Shown here one piece after another: positions 9,640-18,884 of a DNA stretch of 64,000 nucleotides. The notes below the pieces were generated by a model. That model did not search any database and was not told where the DNA came from. It was given only the letters and a program-made list of their open reading frames with translations. The translations under genes were made by a program, and so were the position numbers. The stretch's first letter is position 1. The number at the start of each line of letters is the position of its first letter. The stretch comes from Halopseudomonas aestusnigri (GTDB taxonomy: Bacteria > Pseudomonadota > Gammaproteobacteria > Pseudomonadales > Pseudomonadaceae), in NCBI RefSeq assembly GCF_002197985.1, contig NZ_NBYK01000005.1:134091-198090 (forward strand). The letters run 5' to 3'.

Positions 9640-10281
9640 TCAGGGCGCCAGTCGCTCCCTCACCCAGTTGCCCTCGACCAGGCGATAGCAAAGCCGGTCA
9701 TGCAGGCGGCTGGGGCGCCCCTGCCAGAACTCGATCAGGGTGGGCACCAGTCGGTAACCGCCCCAGTGCGGAGGACGCGGCGCAGCGGCATCAGCGTATT
9801 GCTCCTGCACAGCACCAAGGCGATCTTCCAGCACCTCGCGCCCCGCAATCACCTGACTCTGCGGCGACGCCCAGGCTCCCAGACGGCTGCCCTCAGGGCG
9901 ACTGTGGAAGTAGGCGTCCGACTCCTCGGCGCTGGTCTGCTCGACCTGACCTTCGATGCGCACCTGACGTTCCAGATCGTGCCACCAGAAGGTCATCGCG
10001 GCAGCCGGCTGACCCGCCAGCTGCTGCCCCTTGGCGCTCTGGTAATTGGTAAAGAACACAAAGCCGCGCTCATCAAAGCCCTTGAGCAACAGGGTGCGCA
10101 GGTGCGGCTGACCTTCAGCGTCGACCGTAGCCAGCATCATGGCGTTGGCTTCGGTGCTTTCCACTTCAACCGCCTGCGCAAACCACTCAGCAAACAGGGC
10201 AAGGGGCTCGGCAGGCGCCTGGGCTTCGGTCAGTCCGTCACGGGTATAGTCGCGACGCAGATCGGCAATACTGGGTTTCAT
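9640..10281 (-). CDS. pdxH: Pyridoxamine/pyridoxine 5'-phosphate oxidase
   Basis: 213 residues from ATG 10281 ([17 protein letters not shown]), which matches the usual PdxH start; an in-frame TTG at 10299 is less likely. FMN-dependent oxidation of pyridoxine or pyridoxamine 5'-phosphate to pyridoxal 5'-phosphate, the last step of B6 cofactor supply. Diagnostic features: [44 protein letters not shown], and the C-terminal signature [14 protein letters not shown]. Length matches E. coli PdxH (218). It may be co-transcribed with the downstream SDR. Confidence 0.97.
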   Translation of the reverse strand: MKPSIADLRRDYTRDGLTEAQAPAEPLALFAEWFAQAVEVESTEANAMMLATVDAEGQPHLRTLLLKGFDERGFVFFTNYQSAKGQQLAGQPAAAMTFWWHDLERQVRIEGQVEQTSAEESDAYFHSRPEGSRLGAWASPQSQVIAGREVLEDRLGAVQEQYADAAAPRPPHWGGYRLVPTLIEFWQGRPSRLHDRLCYRLVEGNWVRERLAP

Positions 10282-10384
10282 CAGATCGGTTTCCGGCAAC
10301 AGTGAATGGTGACGATAGCAACGAATCCTATCCTAGCAGTCGGCCTGCGCCGCACATTGATGCAGCGCAGGCTTTGCGCAGAGG

Positions 10385-11557
10385 TCAGTCGATCGACTGC
10401 AGACAGCGATACACCGCCTGGCTGAGCGCAACCGCACGCGGGTCCATCAGCACATAGGGCCCCATGGTATTGGTGACATAGCCGAAGCCGACGTTGGCGT
10501 CCGGATCACAGAAGCCCAGAGAACCGCCTGCACCGGGGTGACCGAAGGCGTTCCTGCCCATGCCGAAGCTGCCGCCAGGCCCTTCGTGCTCCAGCATCAC
10601 ACCCAGACCAAAGCGGGTCTGACACAACAGCGTGCGGTCGTCACCGGCGCTGTGTTCCTGCTGCATCTGCTTGACCAGCTCGGCATCCAGCAGGCTGACG
10701 CCATCGAGCTGACCGTCGTGCGCCAGCAGTTGCCAGAAGCGCGCCAGCGAGCGGGCGTTGCCGGTGCCGTTCGCCGACAGAATATCGGCCTGCTGCCACT
10801 CACGGCGGTTGGTGCTGGTCATCATGCTCGACGGGTTGCCAAAGGCTTTGGCCGTCATGCTGTCGCCCTGCCCCATGGCCGCGAACAGGCGGCGCGCGCC
10901 GTCGTCACCCATCTGATTGCGCAGGCGGGATACCGAGGCGATGCGTTCCAGGTCCTGATCCGGCACGCCAATAAAGAAATCCATGCCCAGCGGCTGACAG
11001 ATACTGTCGGCAATCGCCTGGCCGGGACGCTGGCCAGTCAGACGGCGCAGCGGCTCGCCCAGCAACCAGGCGTAAGTCACCGGCGCGTAACCGTGATGCT
11101 CGCCCGGCGTCCACCAGGGCTTCTGCGCTGCCAGCGCGGCGCTCATGGTGTCCCACTCGAACAGTGCTTCCGGTGGCAGAGTCTCGCTGACAGCCGACAG
11201 ACCGGAGCGATGACTGAGGATCTGCCGCAGGGTGACCGACTCCTTGCCAGCCTGGGCAAACTCGGGCCAGACCACTGCCAGCGGCGCGTCCAGTTCCAGC
11301 TTGCCGGCCGCCACCTGTTGCAGCAAGGCAACGGCACCCAACGGTTTGGTGCAGGAGAACACGTTGACCAGAGTGTCCTGCTCCCAGACTGCCTGATTGT
11401 CCTTGTCGCGCACCCCCTGCCAGAGATCCAGCACGGTTTCGCCACCAACGGTGACGCACAGCGCGGCACCACGGGCCTGCTCATCCTGCTGTTGCTCGGC
11501 AAACAGTTCGCGTACCGACTCGAAACGGGGATCAAAGTAACCCTGGATAGTGCTCAT
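10385..11557 (-). CDS. Class C beta-lactamase-fold serine hydrolase (esterase-like)
   Basis: 390 residues. Two adjacent ATGs (11560 and 11557) follow AAAGGA; 11557 gives a 7-base spacing. The catalytic SxxK motif is S68-C-T-K71 in VFSCTKPLG. Downstream are GYAPVTYAWLLGE (the Tyr region) and HPGAGGSLGF, which replaces the KTG box of true beta-lactamases. No signal peptide is seen, so a cytoplasmic EstB-type carboxylesterase is more likely than a resistance enzyme. The protein resembles the class C beta-lactamase-related serine hydrolases common in pseudomonads. Substrate unknown. Confidence 0.88.
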   Translation of the reverse strand: MSTIQGYFDPRFESVRELFAEQQQDEQARGAALCVTVGGETVLDLWQGVRDKDNQAVWEQDTLVNVFSCTKPLGAVALLQQVAAGKLELDAPLAVVWPEFAQAGKESVTLRQILSHRSGLSAVSETLPPEALFEWDTMSAALAAQKPWWTPGEHHGYAPVTYAWLLGEPLRRLTGQRPGQAIADSICQPLGMDFFIGVPDQDLERIASVSRLRNQMGDDGARRLFAAMGQGDSMTAKAFGNPSSMMTSTNRREWQQADILSANGTGNARSLARFWQLLAHDGQLDGVSLLDAELVKQMQQEHSAGDDRTLLCQTRFGLGVMLEHEGPGGSFGMGRNAFGHPGAGGSLGFCDPDANVGFGYVTNTMGPYVLMDPRAVALSQAVYRCLQSID

Positions 11558-11662
11558 CATGCGGTCCTTTTTGTCTTGCTTTCTGCCATTAAACAGAAGC
11601 TGCCGACACGTGGCAGCCATCATCAGCTGCCCTGTCGATAGCCCATCGCTCAGGCTGATGAC

Positions 11663-13798
11663 TCAATCGATCTCGCGGCGGAACGGCGGCAGCGCATTGA
11701 GAATCGCCTTGCCGTAGCGCTGCGTGACCAGCCGACGGTCCAGCACGGTGACGGTACCGCTGTCGCTCTCGGTGCGCAGCAAGCGTCCGCAGGCCTGAAT
11801 CAGACGCAGGCTGGCGTCCGGTACCGCGATTTCCATAAACGGATTGCCACCGTTCTTTTCGATCCACTCGGCCAGCGCGGCTTCCACCGGATCGTCCGGT
11901 ACGGCAAAGGGAATCTTGGCAATCACCACGTGTTCGCAATACTTGCCCGGCAAATCGACCCCTTCGGCAAAGCTCGCCAACCCGAAGATCACGCTCGGCT
12001 TGCCATCATCGACCTGCTTGCGATGCTGGCGGATCAGCTCCTGCTTGGACAGATCGCCCTGCACCAGCACCCGCTGACGAAACTCGGCGGGCACCCCGGC
12101 AAACACCTCCAGCATTTGCTTGCGCGAGGAAAACAGCACAAGACTGCCGCGCTCATCGGCCAGAATCTCCGGCAGGTGCTCGATGATCGCTGCCGTGTGG
12201 GCGGCGCTGTCGCGCGGGTCGGCTCCGTAATTGGGCACACGCAGCAGCCCGGCCTCGCCATGCTTGAACGGGCTGGGTGCCAGCGCACAGACCGCGCTGC
12301 GCGGCAAACCGGCGCGGTGGCTGAAGCGGTCGAACTTGCCCAGCGCGGTCAGCGTTGCCGAGGTGGCCAGCGCCGCGAAGGCTGGATTCCAGAGATACTG
12401 ACGCAGGGTGTCGGCGGCCAGAATGGGGCTTACGTGAACTTCAATGTCGCCACCTTCGGTCAGCGTCAGCCAGCGCGCGGTCGGCGGCTTGCCCTCCGGG
12501 TCCTGCAGGCAGAACTGGGTCCACAGCGTCCAATTGGCCTCGGCTCGCGCCTGCAGCGCGCCAAACAGCGGATACCACTCCTCAGCCTGGGACTCGGAGA
12601 CGCCGATGGTCGTTTCGCCATCCATCGCCTCCTTGAGCATATCGACGATGCGCTGCAACTGGTCGCTCAAGCGGCCAAAGCCCGCCTTCAGCTCCATGCC
12701 CATCTCGCACAGCTCGTCAGGCACTTCACCGTTCTCGAAGCGGTATTGCGGGCGGATGTTGCCACCCAGATCCTCGGCGCTGGCAAAGTCGGCGACGCCG
12801 CCCAGTGCCTGCTGCATGAACTGCTGATGCGGTTTCAGATCACGGGCGGTGGTCGGCACCTGCTCCAGCACACGGCCCAGATCGCCGGGCAGCGGATGCT
12901 GCGCCAGCAGCTTGCTGAGGTTCTTGTCGATCTGGTCGAGCCACTCGGCGGTGGCTTGCAGTCGGGTGTGGTGGGCGAAATGACCAATCGCCTTGTCCGG
13001 CAGGTGATGCGCCTCATCGAATACATAGAGGCAGTCACGCGGGTCGGGCAGAATCGCGCCGCCACCCAGCGCCAGATCGGCCAGCACCAGGTCGTGATTG
13101 GTGACGATGACATCGACCTTCTGCACGCCCTCGCGGGCCTTGTAGAACACGCATTGCTGAAAGTGCCCGCAGCGGCGGTTACTGCACTGGATATGGTCGG
13201 TGGTCAGCCGCGACCAGTCCTGATCCTCCAGCGCCTCGGGCCAGGAGTCGCGCTCACCGTCCCATTTGTTGCCACCGAGCGCCTCGACCATGCGGGTGTA
13301 GAGTTTGAGTCCGGCCTCATCCACGTCAATACGGAAGCCATCATCAGCAAAGATCTGCTGCTGATCGGCCATCGACTGGTTTTCGCGCAGCAGGTTGTCG
13401 AGCTTGGCCAGGCAGACATAGCGGCCGCGCCCCTTGGCCAGCGAGAAGCCGAACTTGAGACCGGAGTTGCGCAGAATATCCGGCAAATCCTTGAGAACGA
13501 TCTGCTCCTGCAGCGCCACCGTTGCCGTGGAAATCACCAGCGGTTTGCCGAGATGACGGGCTATCGGAATCGCCGCCAGGCAATAGGCTACGGTCTTGCC
13601 GGTACCGGTACCCGCCTCAATCACCGCGACTGCCGGATCACCATCACGATGCCCCTCCTCGTCCAGCGCAACATTGCCGAAGACCTTGGCGACCTCGGCA
13701 ATCATCACGCGCTGGCCGTAGCGCGGCTTCAGCGACTTGTTTTCCAGAAAGGTGCGATAGGCCGTCTGGATCTGGCCTTTGAGTTCATCGTTCAGCAT
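11663..13798 (-). CDS. dinG: ATP-dependent DNA helicase DinG
   Basis: 711 residues, ATG at 13798 (E. coli DinG has 716). A 5'-3' superfamily 2 helicase of the XPD/iron-sulfur class that unwinds R-loops, D-loops and other replication-blocking structures. Walker A is EAGTGTGKT (61-69), the DEAH box is DEAHHLPD (261-268), and motif VI is QACGRLLRTESDSG near the C-terminus. Four cysteines, C129, C205, C210 and C216, have the same spacing as the 4Fe-4S ligands of E. coli DinG, so the cluster should be intact. I saw no LexA-like CTG-N10-CAG box in the short upstream region. Confidence 0.97.
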   Translation of the reverse strand: MLNDELKGQIQTAYRTFLENKSLKPRYGQRVMIAEVAKVFGNVALDEEGHRDGDPAVAVIEAGTGTGKTVAYCLAAIPIARHLGKPLVISTATVALQEQIVLKDLPDILRNSGLKFGFSLAKGRGRYVCLAKLDNLLRENQSMADQQQIFADDGFRIDVDEAGLKLYTRMVEALGGNKWDGERDSWPEALEDQDWSRLTTDHIQCSNRRCGHFQQCVFYKAREGVQKVDVIVTNHDLVLADLALGGGAILPDPRDCLYVFDEAHHLPDKAIGHFAHHTRLQATAEWLDQIDKNLSKLLAQHPLPGDLGRVLEQVPTTARDLKPHQQFMQQALGGVADFASAEDLGGNIRPQYRFENGEVPDELCEMGMELKAGFGRLSDQLQRIVDMLKEAMDGETTIGVSESQAEEWYPLFGALQARAEANWTLWTQFCLQDPEGKPPTARWLTLTEGGDIEVHVSPILAADTLRQYLWNPAFAALATSATLTALGKFDRFSHRAGLPRSAVCALAPSPFKHGEAGLLRVPNYGADPRDSAAHTAAIIEHLPEILADERGSLVLFSSRKQMLEVFAGVPAEFRQRVLVQGDLSKQELIRQHRKQVDDGKPSVIFGLASFAEGVDLPGKYCEHVVIAKIPFAVPDDPVEAALAEWIEKNGGNPFMEIAVPDASLRLIQACGRLLRTESDSGTVTVLDRRLVTQRYGKAILNALPPFRREID

Positions 13799-13922
13799 GC
13801 GGGCTCCGGATCAGCCGGCGATCATACCATTCAACGCCGCCGAGCTGGACCGCCGGTGCTTGCATCAATACCGGTCAGCCCCTACCCTGCTGCGCTGAAT
13901 CCGTTCACAGTCGAGTCTTCCG

Positions 13923-14408
13923 ATGAGCGCCACGCCAACGTCATCCCTGCTGGGCATCCTCCAGCACTATCGCCCCGCGAGCCTGCTCTGCGTCAGCCGC
14001 AGCGAGATCCCGGCCGTAAAGGCCTGGTTGCAGGAGCACCCGGATTGTCGGGTCAGCAGCACAGATGACGTCCCGCTGAGCGACGACCTGCGCAATCAAC
14101 GCTACGACCTGGCCATTGTCGCCGATCAGCTCGAGCACCTCGACAAACGCACCGCCACCGAACTGCTCGCCGGCCTGCGCAACCTCTCTGCCAGCCGGAT
14201 TGCGGTGCTGGTCGACATGGAACGCACCGACGACTGGCAGGAGAATGACTTCTACGCCCTCGCCCTGCAGCGTCACGCGCGTTTCAGCCAGGATGGCCAG
14301 AGCCTGACGCTCTATGCCTACGATCTGGCCGAGTACAAGAGCGTACCGGACTGGTTGAACTCCAAGTACTGGGCCAACCCGGAGATGTTCGGCAAGTACT
14401 GGTGGTAA
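13923..14408 (+). CDS. Conserved Pseudomonas protein (DUF6231-like)
   Basis: 161 residues from ATG 13923. No signal peptide or membrane segment. The pattern of hydrophobic strands ([26 protein letters not shown]) and helices resembles a shortened Rossmann/class I methyltransferase fold, but the glycine-rich cofactor loop is absent, so methyl transfer should not be assumed. The C-terminus is rich in Trp and Tyr ([20 protein letters not shown]). I believe this is the protein called DUF6231 in pseudomonads; function unknown. Four bases separate it from ychJ, so the two form a likely operon. Confidence 0.75.
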   Translation: MSATPTSSLLGILQHYRPASLLCVSRSEIPAVKAWLQEHPDCRVSSTDDVPLSDDLRNQRYDLAIVADQLEHLDKRTATELLAGLRNLSASRIAVLVDMERTDDWQENDFYALALQRHARFSQDGQSLTLYAYDLAEYKSVPDWLNSKYWANPEMFGKYWW

Positions 14409-14412
14409 CGCG

Positions 14413-14892
14413 ATGACTCCAACCCTCACCGCCGCTGCGCCCTGCCCCTGCGACAGCGGTCGGCAATATGGCGAATGCTGTCAGCCCCTGCATCAAGGCA
14501 ACGCGGCGCCCAGCGCCGAGCGCCTGATGCGCTCGCGTTACTGCGCCTATACCCTCGGTCTGATCGATTACCTGGTCGCTACCACCATTCCCGCCCAGCA
14601 GACGCAGCTGGACGTCGATGCAATGCGCCAATGGAGCGAGCAGAGCCGCTGGCTAGGGCTGACAGTAGAAGCCGCCAGTGAGCTACCCGGCGCAACCAGC
14701 GCGCAGGTGACGTTTGTTGCCCGCTGGCAGGACCCAGACGGCAGCGCCCAGACACACCGCGAGTGCTCCGACTTCCGCCTGATTCAGGGTCGCTGGTACT
14801 TCCTCGATCCGAACTATCCGATCAAGGCAGGACGCAACGAGCCCTGCCCGTGCGGGTCCGGGCGCAAGTTCAAGCAGTGCTGCGCGCGGTAA
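14413..14892 (+). CDS. ychJ: YchJ family SEC-C motif protein
   Basis: 159 residues from ATG 14413. An NTF2-like middle domain is framed by two zinc-binding SEC-C motifs: [13 protein letters not shown] near the N-terminus and [13 protein letters not shown] at the very C-terminus, each with the CxC-x8-CC arrangement. [12 protein letters not shown] and [10 protein letters not shown]-like segments (here [10 protein letters not shown]) are hallmarks of the UPF0225/YchJ family. The molecular role is not established; the SEC-C motif of SecA binds zinc and contacts SecB and ribosomes. Second gene of a pair with the DUF6231-like gene. Confidence 0.92.
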   Translation: MTPTLTAAAPCPCDSGRQYGECCQPLHQGNAAPSAERLMRSRYCAYTLGLIDYLVATTIPAQQTQLDVDAMRQWSEQSRWLGLTVEAASELPGATSAQVTFVARWQDPDGSAQTHRECSDFRLIQGRWYFLDPNYPIKAGRNEPCPCGSGRKFKQCCAR

Positions 14893-14900
14893 GCCCCACA

Positions 14901-14916
14901 GCCCGCCGAGGCGGGC
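14901..14916. terminator. GC hairpin between convergent ychJ and vgrG
   Basis: GCCCGCC (14901-14907) and GGCGGGC (14910-14916) can form a tight stem, effectively 6 bp with a 4-base loop. It sits in the 37-base gap between convergent genes. No T-tract follows on either strand, so it may work only weakly as a bidirectional terminator. Confidence 0.4.
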
Positions 14917-14929
14917 ACTCCCCAGCACT

Positions 14930-16966
14930 TCAGGCGTCGGAACCTGGCTCCTCACAGATAGCGCACAGCGGCTTTACAAGCATTAGCGCCTGACGCTGCG
15001 CCGGCACCAGTAAACTGCCCGCCTGACTGCGATCAGCGGCCGTCGCGTTACCCGGCAAGCACGGAGAAGCACCCGTACCCTGCCCCTGCTTGCCACCCGA
15101 GTTGATCCGCACCGTCGGGCCGCTGATGGTGACGCCGCTGGGGTCGAGCTTGATAAAGCTGCCACCGGCCTTGATGGTCAGCTCCATGCCCGCTTCGATA
15201 ACAATCTTGCGACCGCTGGCCAGGTGAATTTCCCGCCCGACGTCGGCCAGCAGGGATTGAGCGATACGGCAGTGTTGATTGCCGGCGATGCTGAGATGAT
15301 CGCTGGATTTGAGTTCCGTCAGACGGTCGCCGTGGACGGTGCGATGCAGCTCGGCGAGGTGCTCGCTGTAATGATTGGCTGCGGTATGTTCGTGGCGCTC
15401 GTTGCCCACATGCAGCCGCTGATCATGTTCAATGCGCTGATCCCAGTCACGCTGGGCGTGGATGTAGACCTGTTCGGCCCCCTTGCGATCTTCAATGCGC
15501 AGCTCGTTGTAGCCCTCACCACCCGGTGAGCTGAGCGTTTTGAAAGCGCTGCGCGTCTTGTGCGCGGGCAGCTCGACCGGCGGTACGTGTTCGGCGTGAT
15601 ACAGGCAACCGGTAATCAGCGGCTGATCGGGGTCGCCCTCAAGGAAGCTGACCAGCACCTCCATGCCGATGCGCGGAATGGCGATGGCGCCGTAACGGTC
15701 GCCTGCCCAGCCGGACGCCACACGCAGCCAGCAGCTGGTGTGCTCGTCGGCCTGCGCTTCGCGGTCCCAGTGGAACTGGACCTTGACCCGGCCATGCTGA
15801 TCGCAGTGAATCTCTTCACCAGCGGGGCCGGTCACCAGCGCACTCTGGCTGCCGGCAATGCGCGGCTTAAGATGCTCCAATGGCGGCCGCCAGATCGCCT
15901 GCCACGGGGTGGCCACAAACCGATTGCGATAGCCTTGAACAAATCCGTCGACGGCGCTTGTGTCACTGCAGATCGACTCTTCCAGCGCCTGCGGCTGCTT
16001 GCCATGGTGATGCACTTCCGTGAGCAACCAGAGATCGTTCCAGTCGTCGCGTAGATGCCCTGTCAGCGGCAGAAAGTGTCCGCTGCGCAGGTCGGGCCGA
16101 TCGCCTTCACCGCGCGCCTCCAACTGATGGCTGCGGTGGCGCTCCAATTGAATCTGGCTGAGCTGCCTGCCGCGGCCGCGATCGCTGAAGCCACCGGGAT
16201 AGTCATAATCTTCCAGCGCGGGCTGGGCTGGGGCACTCTCCAGCCGTGCACCTGCTTCCAGCAGCAGATGCGGCGTTTCAAAGTTGTAGTCCCGACGACT
16301 GACCCGGTCGGGACGAGTGGCAGCAGTCAGACTGAAGCGCTTTACCACTGGCTGGTCGGCGACCATACCGGAGCCCTGGCTGAAGCCGATCGGTTCCAGT
16401 TGAGGAAAGCTGGTCTGATCATCACCGAACACCAGCACATGACCCTGCCGACTGTGCTCAAAGTGAAAATGCAGCCCCTCTTCCTCACACAAGCGCTGAA
16501 TAAAGTGCAGATCGGTTTCGTCGTACTGGGTGCAGTAGCGTCGCTCGCCGAGGTCGGCATTAAGACTGAAGCGCCAGGCATCGCTGTGGATGGCATTTTC
16601 CCGCAGCACGCAGCTGATGATCTGCTCAACTGACTGATGTTGAAAGATGCGCTGGTTGGTTCGGTATTCAAGGTAACCGAGCTGAGGACTCAGCCTCAGT
16701 TGGTAACGGGTCAGCCGGCGGCCAGACTCGCCTTGGGTAAACCAGGTGATAAAGCCGTGCAACCCACCACCGGAGCTGATTTCCAGCCAGGCCGGCAGAT
16801 GCAGCAGGCTGGCGGGGTCGATATCGGCGCGCTCGCTGACCAGCGTCAGCTCGATGGCATACGGCTGATTAAGCCGCTCCACACCAGTGAACTCAAGCAC
16901 GCTGAAATCATGCTCGACAGCGTCGATATGCAACGCAAAATAGGCTTCGTTTGCTGGAGAGAACAT
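14930..16966 (-). CDS. vgrG: Type VI secretion tip protein VgrG/TssI (orphan)
   Basis: 678 residues from ATG 16966 (MFSPANEAYFALHID), behind AGGA; 44 upstream in-frame codons are rejected. VgrG trimers form the gp27/gp5-like spike of the T6SS. The N-terminal gp27-like domain contains FSVLEFTGVERLNQPYAIEL. The OB-fold follows with GEEIHCDQHGRVKVQFHWD and WLRVASGWAGDRYGAIAIPR. A beta-helix of the TKAGGSFIKLDPSG type comes next (here IKAGGSFIKLDPSG). The last 50 or so residues after the helix (ending LCAICEEPGSDA) are a short tail, too small to be an effector domain. No other T6SS, PAAR, adaptor or immunity gene is beside it. Confidence 0.95.
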   Translation of the reverse strand: MFSPANEAYFALHIDAVEHDFSVLEFTGVERLNQPYAIELTLVSERADIDPASLLHLPAWLEISSGGGLHGFITWFTQGESGRRLTRYQLRLSPQLGYLEYRTNQRIFQHQSVEQIISCVLRENAIHSDAWRFSLNADLGERRYCTQYDETDLHFIQRLCEEEGLHFHFEHSRQGHVLVFGDDQTSFPQLEPIGFSQGSGMVADQPVVKRFSLTAATRPDRVSRRDYNFETPHLLLEAGARLESAPAQPALEDYDYPGGFSDRGRGRQLSQIQLERHRSHQLEARGEGDRPDLRSGHFLPLTGHLRDDWNDLWLLTEVHHHGKQPQALEESICSDTSAVDGFVQGYRNRFVATPWQAIWRPPLEHLKPRIAGSQSALVTGPAGEEIHCDQHGRVKVQFHWDREAQADEHTSCWLRVASGWAGDRYGAIAIPRIGMEVLVSFLEGDPDQPLITGCLYHAEHVPPVELPAHKTRSAFKTLSSPGGEGYNELRIEDRKGAEQVYIHAQRDWDQRIEHDQRLHVGNERHEHTAANHYSEHLAELHRTVHGDRLTELKSSDHLSIAGNQHCRIAQSLLADVGREIHLASGRKIVIEAGMELTIKAGGSFIKLDPSGVTISGPTVRINSGGKQGQGTGASPCLPGNATAADRSQAGSLLVPAQRQALMLVKPLCAICEEPGSDA

Positions 16967-17161
16967 CCGTGTTCCTTGCTGTGCGATCCATGCCGCGCCG
17001 ACGACTTGTGCCGACGGCGCTGATGCACAGCTTAAGGACAGAAAAGTGGCAGAACAGGTGTATAAGCCCGGGAAATCGAAGGAGTCGACATTTTGCAAAC
17101 AAAACAGCGGGCCAAATGCGCCGAAGCCAGGCCGTGAGCAGACCGGCCCGGCAGAGACTCA

Positions 17162-17737
17162 TCAGTCATCAACGAGCTTGAGATGATCCACATTGGGAAC
17201 CTGCACTGCATCGTCGCGCTTGATCTCGCCCATGTCACTGCCAACCGGCGCCAGGGTCAGTGCCGACAGATCGATAGGCAGCGCCGTATGCGGGTTGTAC
17301 TCGTCCTGCAGATCGGCACCCAACGGCGCGATACCGAAGTCTGGAGCCTCCACATCGCTGAACGCGGCCATGTACTCGTCTCGAGGCACGACGCGCGAGG
17401 ACCGCTCCGGTTCAGCCTCAACCGGCTGCGACACAGGCTTGGCTGGCTCAGAGGACGCTGAAGATTCCGAAGCGGACGGAGCCAAGGATGTCGGCTCATC
17501 CATTGCCACGTCCATTGCCACGATACTGCACTGAGCGCCAGCACGCTCGAGCGCAATGCGGTATTTCTCGGCGGCAACCCGGTCAAGCCCCTGCTTGATG
17601 ACAATGCGACGACCTGAGAACAGGGTGTCCAGCTGCGCTCCGGAGACCTGAAACAGCTTGCCTACATTGGCCCGCACCTGCTCAGGCGCGGCACCTTGCT
17701 GCACCTGACCTTGAAAAACCACCTCGAAACGCGTCAT
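17162..17737 (-). CDS. Conserved pseudomonad protein of unknown function
   Basis: 191 residues from ATG 17737 (MTRFEVVFQGQVQQGAAP) with GGGAG upstream; 22 upstream in-frame codons would cross the likely promoter. The first 75 residues form a small alpha/beta domain with VRANVGKLFQVSGAQLDTLFSGRRIVIKQGL and YRIALERAGAQC. I recognise this type of N-terminal module from other gammaproteobacterial proteins of unknown role. A Ser/Glu/Pro-rich linker (about 80-125) leads to a C-terminal segment with the paired phrases IAPLGADLQD and LAPVGSDMGE. No signal peptide or membrane span. The lipoprotein gene is divergent, 95 bases away. Confidence 0.75.
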   Translation of the reverse strand: MTRFEVVFQGQVQQGAAPEQVRANVGKLFQVSGAQLDTLFSGRRIVIKQGLDRVAAEKYRIALERAGAQCSIVAMDVAMDEPTSLAPSASESSASSEPAKPVSQPVEAEPERSSRVVPRDEYMAAFSDVEAPDFGIAPLGADLQDEYNPHTALPIDLSALTLAPVGSDMGEIKRDDAVQVPNVDHLKLVDD

Positions 17738-17832
17738 CTTGTCACTCCCTGTACGTAAAACAGGGGTAAAGTATGGTCCAGGCTGCGCGACAACTCCATA
17801 CACAAAGCAGCCTGAACGGGAGAGGGGACGCG

Positions 17833-18303
17833 ATGAGAGCGCGGTTGCTGGGGATCATGACGCTGATTGGCTGCATGCTGCTGCATGGCTGTGCCGTATT
17901 CAGCCCGTCCTACACCAAGCCAGAGGTCAGTCTGGCGAATGTCGAGATGCTCAAGTCCAATCTATGGGAGCAATCTTTTCGCCTCAAGCTGCGGGTCGAC
18001 AACCCCAACGACCGGGTACTGCCGATTCGCGGCATGCACTATCAGGTCTATCTCAACAACATGAAACTGGCCACCGGGGTCAGCAACAACCGCTTTGACG
18101 TGCCGGCTTACGGCTCGTCCTATTTCGAGCTGGATGTACGCTCCAACCTGTGGCGTCATCTTGCCGACCTGATCAAGCTGGTAGATAAACAGCAACCGGT
18201 CGATTACCGTATCGATGGCAACATCCGCACTGGCATGTTGCTGGCGCCCAGCATCAATCTGCACGAGGAAGGGACGCTGGATCCCTCACAACTGAGCTTC
18301 TGA
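17833..18303 (+). CDS. LEA type 2 family lipoprotein
   Basis: 156 residues from ATG 17833, with AGAGGGG at 17821-17827. The N-terminus is a lipoprotein signal with the lipobox LHGC (Cys about residue 20 as the lipidated residue), so the protein is exported and membrane-anchored. The mature part has the LEA14-like/WHy fold phrases FRLKLRVDNPNDRVLPIRGMHY and LNNMKLATGVSN. Function is unknown; LEA type 2 domains are linked to desiccation or stress in other organisms. The DUF2489 gene starts five bases after the stop, indicating an operon. Confidence 0.88.
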   Translation: MRARLLGIMTLIGCMLLHGCAVFSPSYTKPEVSLANVEMLKSNLWEQSFRLKLRVDNPNDRVLPIRGMHYQVYLNNMKLATGVSNNRFDVPAYGSSYFELDVRSNLWRHLADLIKLVDKQQPVDYRIDGNIRTGMLLAPSINLHEEGTLDPSQLSF

Positions 18304-18308
18304 CACCC

Positions 18309-18749
18309 ATGCAAACTCACTACTGGCTGATTGCCGCCGGCATTCTCATCATTCTGGCGCTGGCGACCTACGCCTGGACCCTATGGCGCAAGGTGTGGCA
18401 GCAGGACGAAGCCCGAGCCAAGGCACTGGAAGCGCGCAATGACCGGCTAAGCGGCGACATTCGCATCATCGCCCAGAGCCTGCTTGACGGACAGGTGCCC
18501 ACCATTGAAGGCGCCATTCGTATCAAGGTGCTGCTGGACAACTATCAGGGGGAGCGCCGCGAGGGGCTGGACGTAACCGTCTTTGATCTGATCTACGAGC
18601 AGACCGCACATATTCCGACCCATCAGGCCTGGAAGGATCTCAGCCGCGCCGAGCGCAAGCTGCATCTGCGCCTGATGGACACTCTGGAACGCGACCATCG
18701 CCCTGCCGTCGAAGCAGCGGCACGAGCACTGAGCAAAGGCGTCAACTAA
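18309..18749 (+). CDS. DUF2489 family membrane-anchored protein
   Basis: 146 residues from ATG 18309. A single N-terminal membrane helix (about residues 6-26, WLIAAGILIILALATYAWTL) is followed by a helical cytosolic or periplasmic domain containing IRIIAQSLLDGQVPTIEGAIRIKVLLD, typical of the DUF2489 family. Charged helices (ARAKALEARNDRL) after the anchor may form a short coiled coil. No catalytic motif is visible. It is the second gene of a pair with the LEA-type lipoprotein, so both may act at the envelope. Confidence 0.85.
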   Translation: MQTHYWLIAAGILIILALATYAWTLWRKVWQQDEARAKALEARNDRLSGDIRIIAQSLLDGQVPTIEGAIRIKVLLDNYQGERREGLDVTVFDLIYEQTAHIPTHQAWKDLSRAERKLHLRLMDTLERDHRPAVEAAARALSKGVN

Positions 18750-18787
18750 CCTGCACGGGGCCCGCCATGCGCCGTGTCAACGCGCGC

Positions 18788-18860
18788 GGACGCAGCATGC
18801 TGCGTCCCTACGCAAGGTCGTGGCGCCTACCCGTTCGTAGGGACGCGACATGTCGCGTCC
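18788..18860. repeat. Pair of inverted 20-bp perfect palindromes (REP/BIME-like)
   Basis: GGACGCAGCATGCTGCGTCC (18788-18807) and GGACGCGACATGTCGCGTCC (18841-18860) are each perfect palindromes sharing GGACGC...GCGTCC arms with different 8-base cores. The first is followed by CTACG and the second preceded by CGTAG, so the two units face each other as a larger inverted repeat with a 28-base spacer (18813-18840 less flanks). The element fills the space between the convergent DUF2489 and SDR genes and could also terminate transcription. It looks like a dispersed extragenic palindrome pair. Confidence 0.8.
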
Positions 18861-18884
18861 GCACCGGTCAGCGAATACGCCTGT

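Noticed and set aside
10385-11557. Antibiotic-resistance beta-lactamase
   Set aside because: SxxK is present but there is no signal peptide and the KTG box is replaced by HPGAG, which fits EstB-type esterases.
11930-14068. 712-codon plus-strand open frame opposite dinG
   Set aside because: Mirror frame of dinG with no recognisable domain; it also runs into the start of the DUF6231-like gene.
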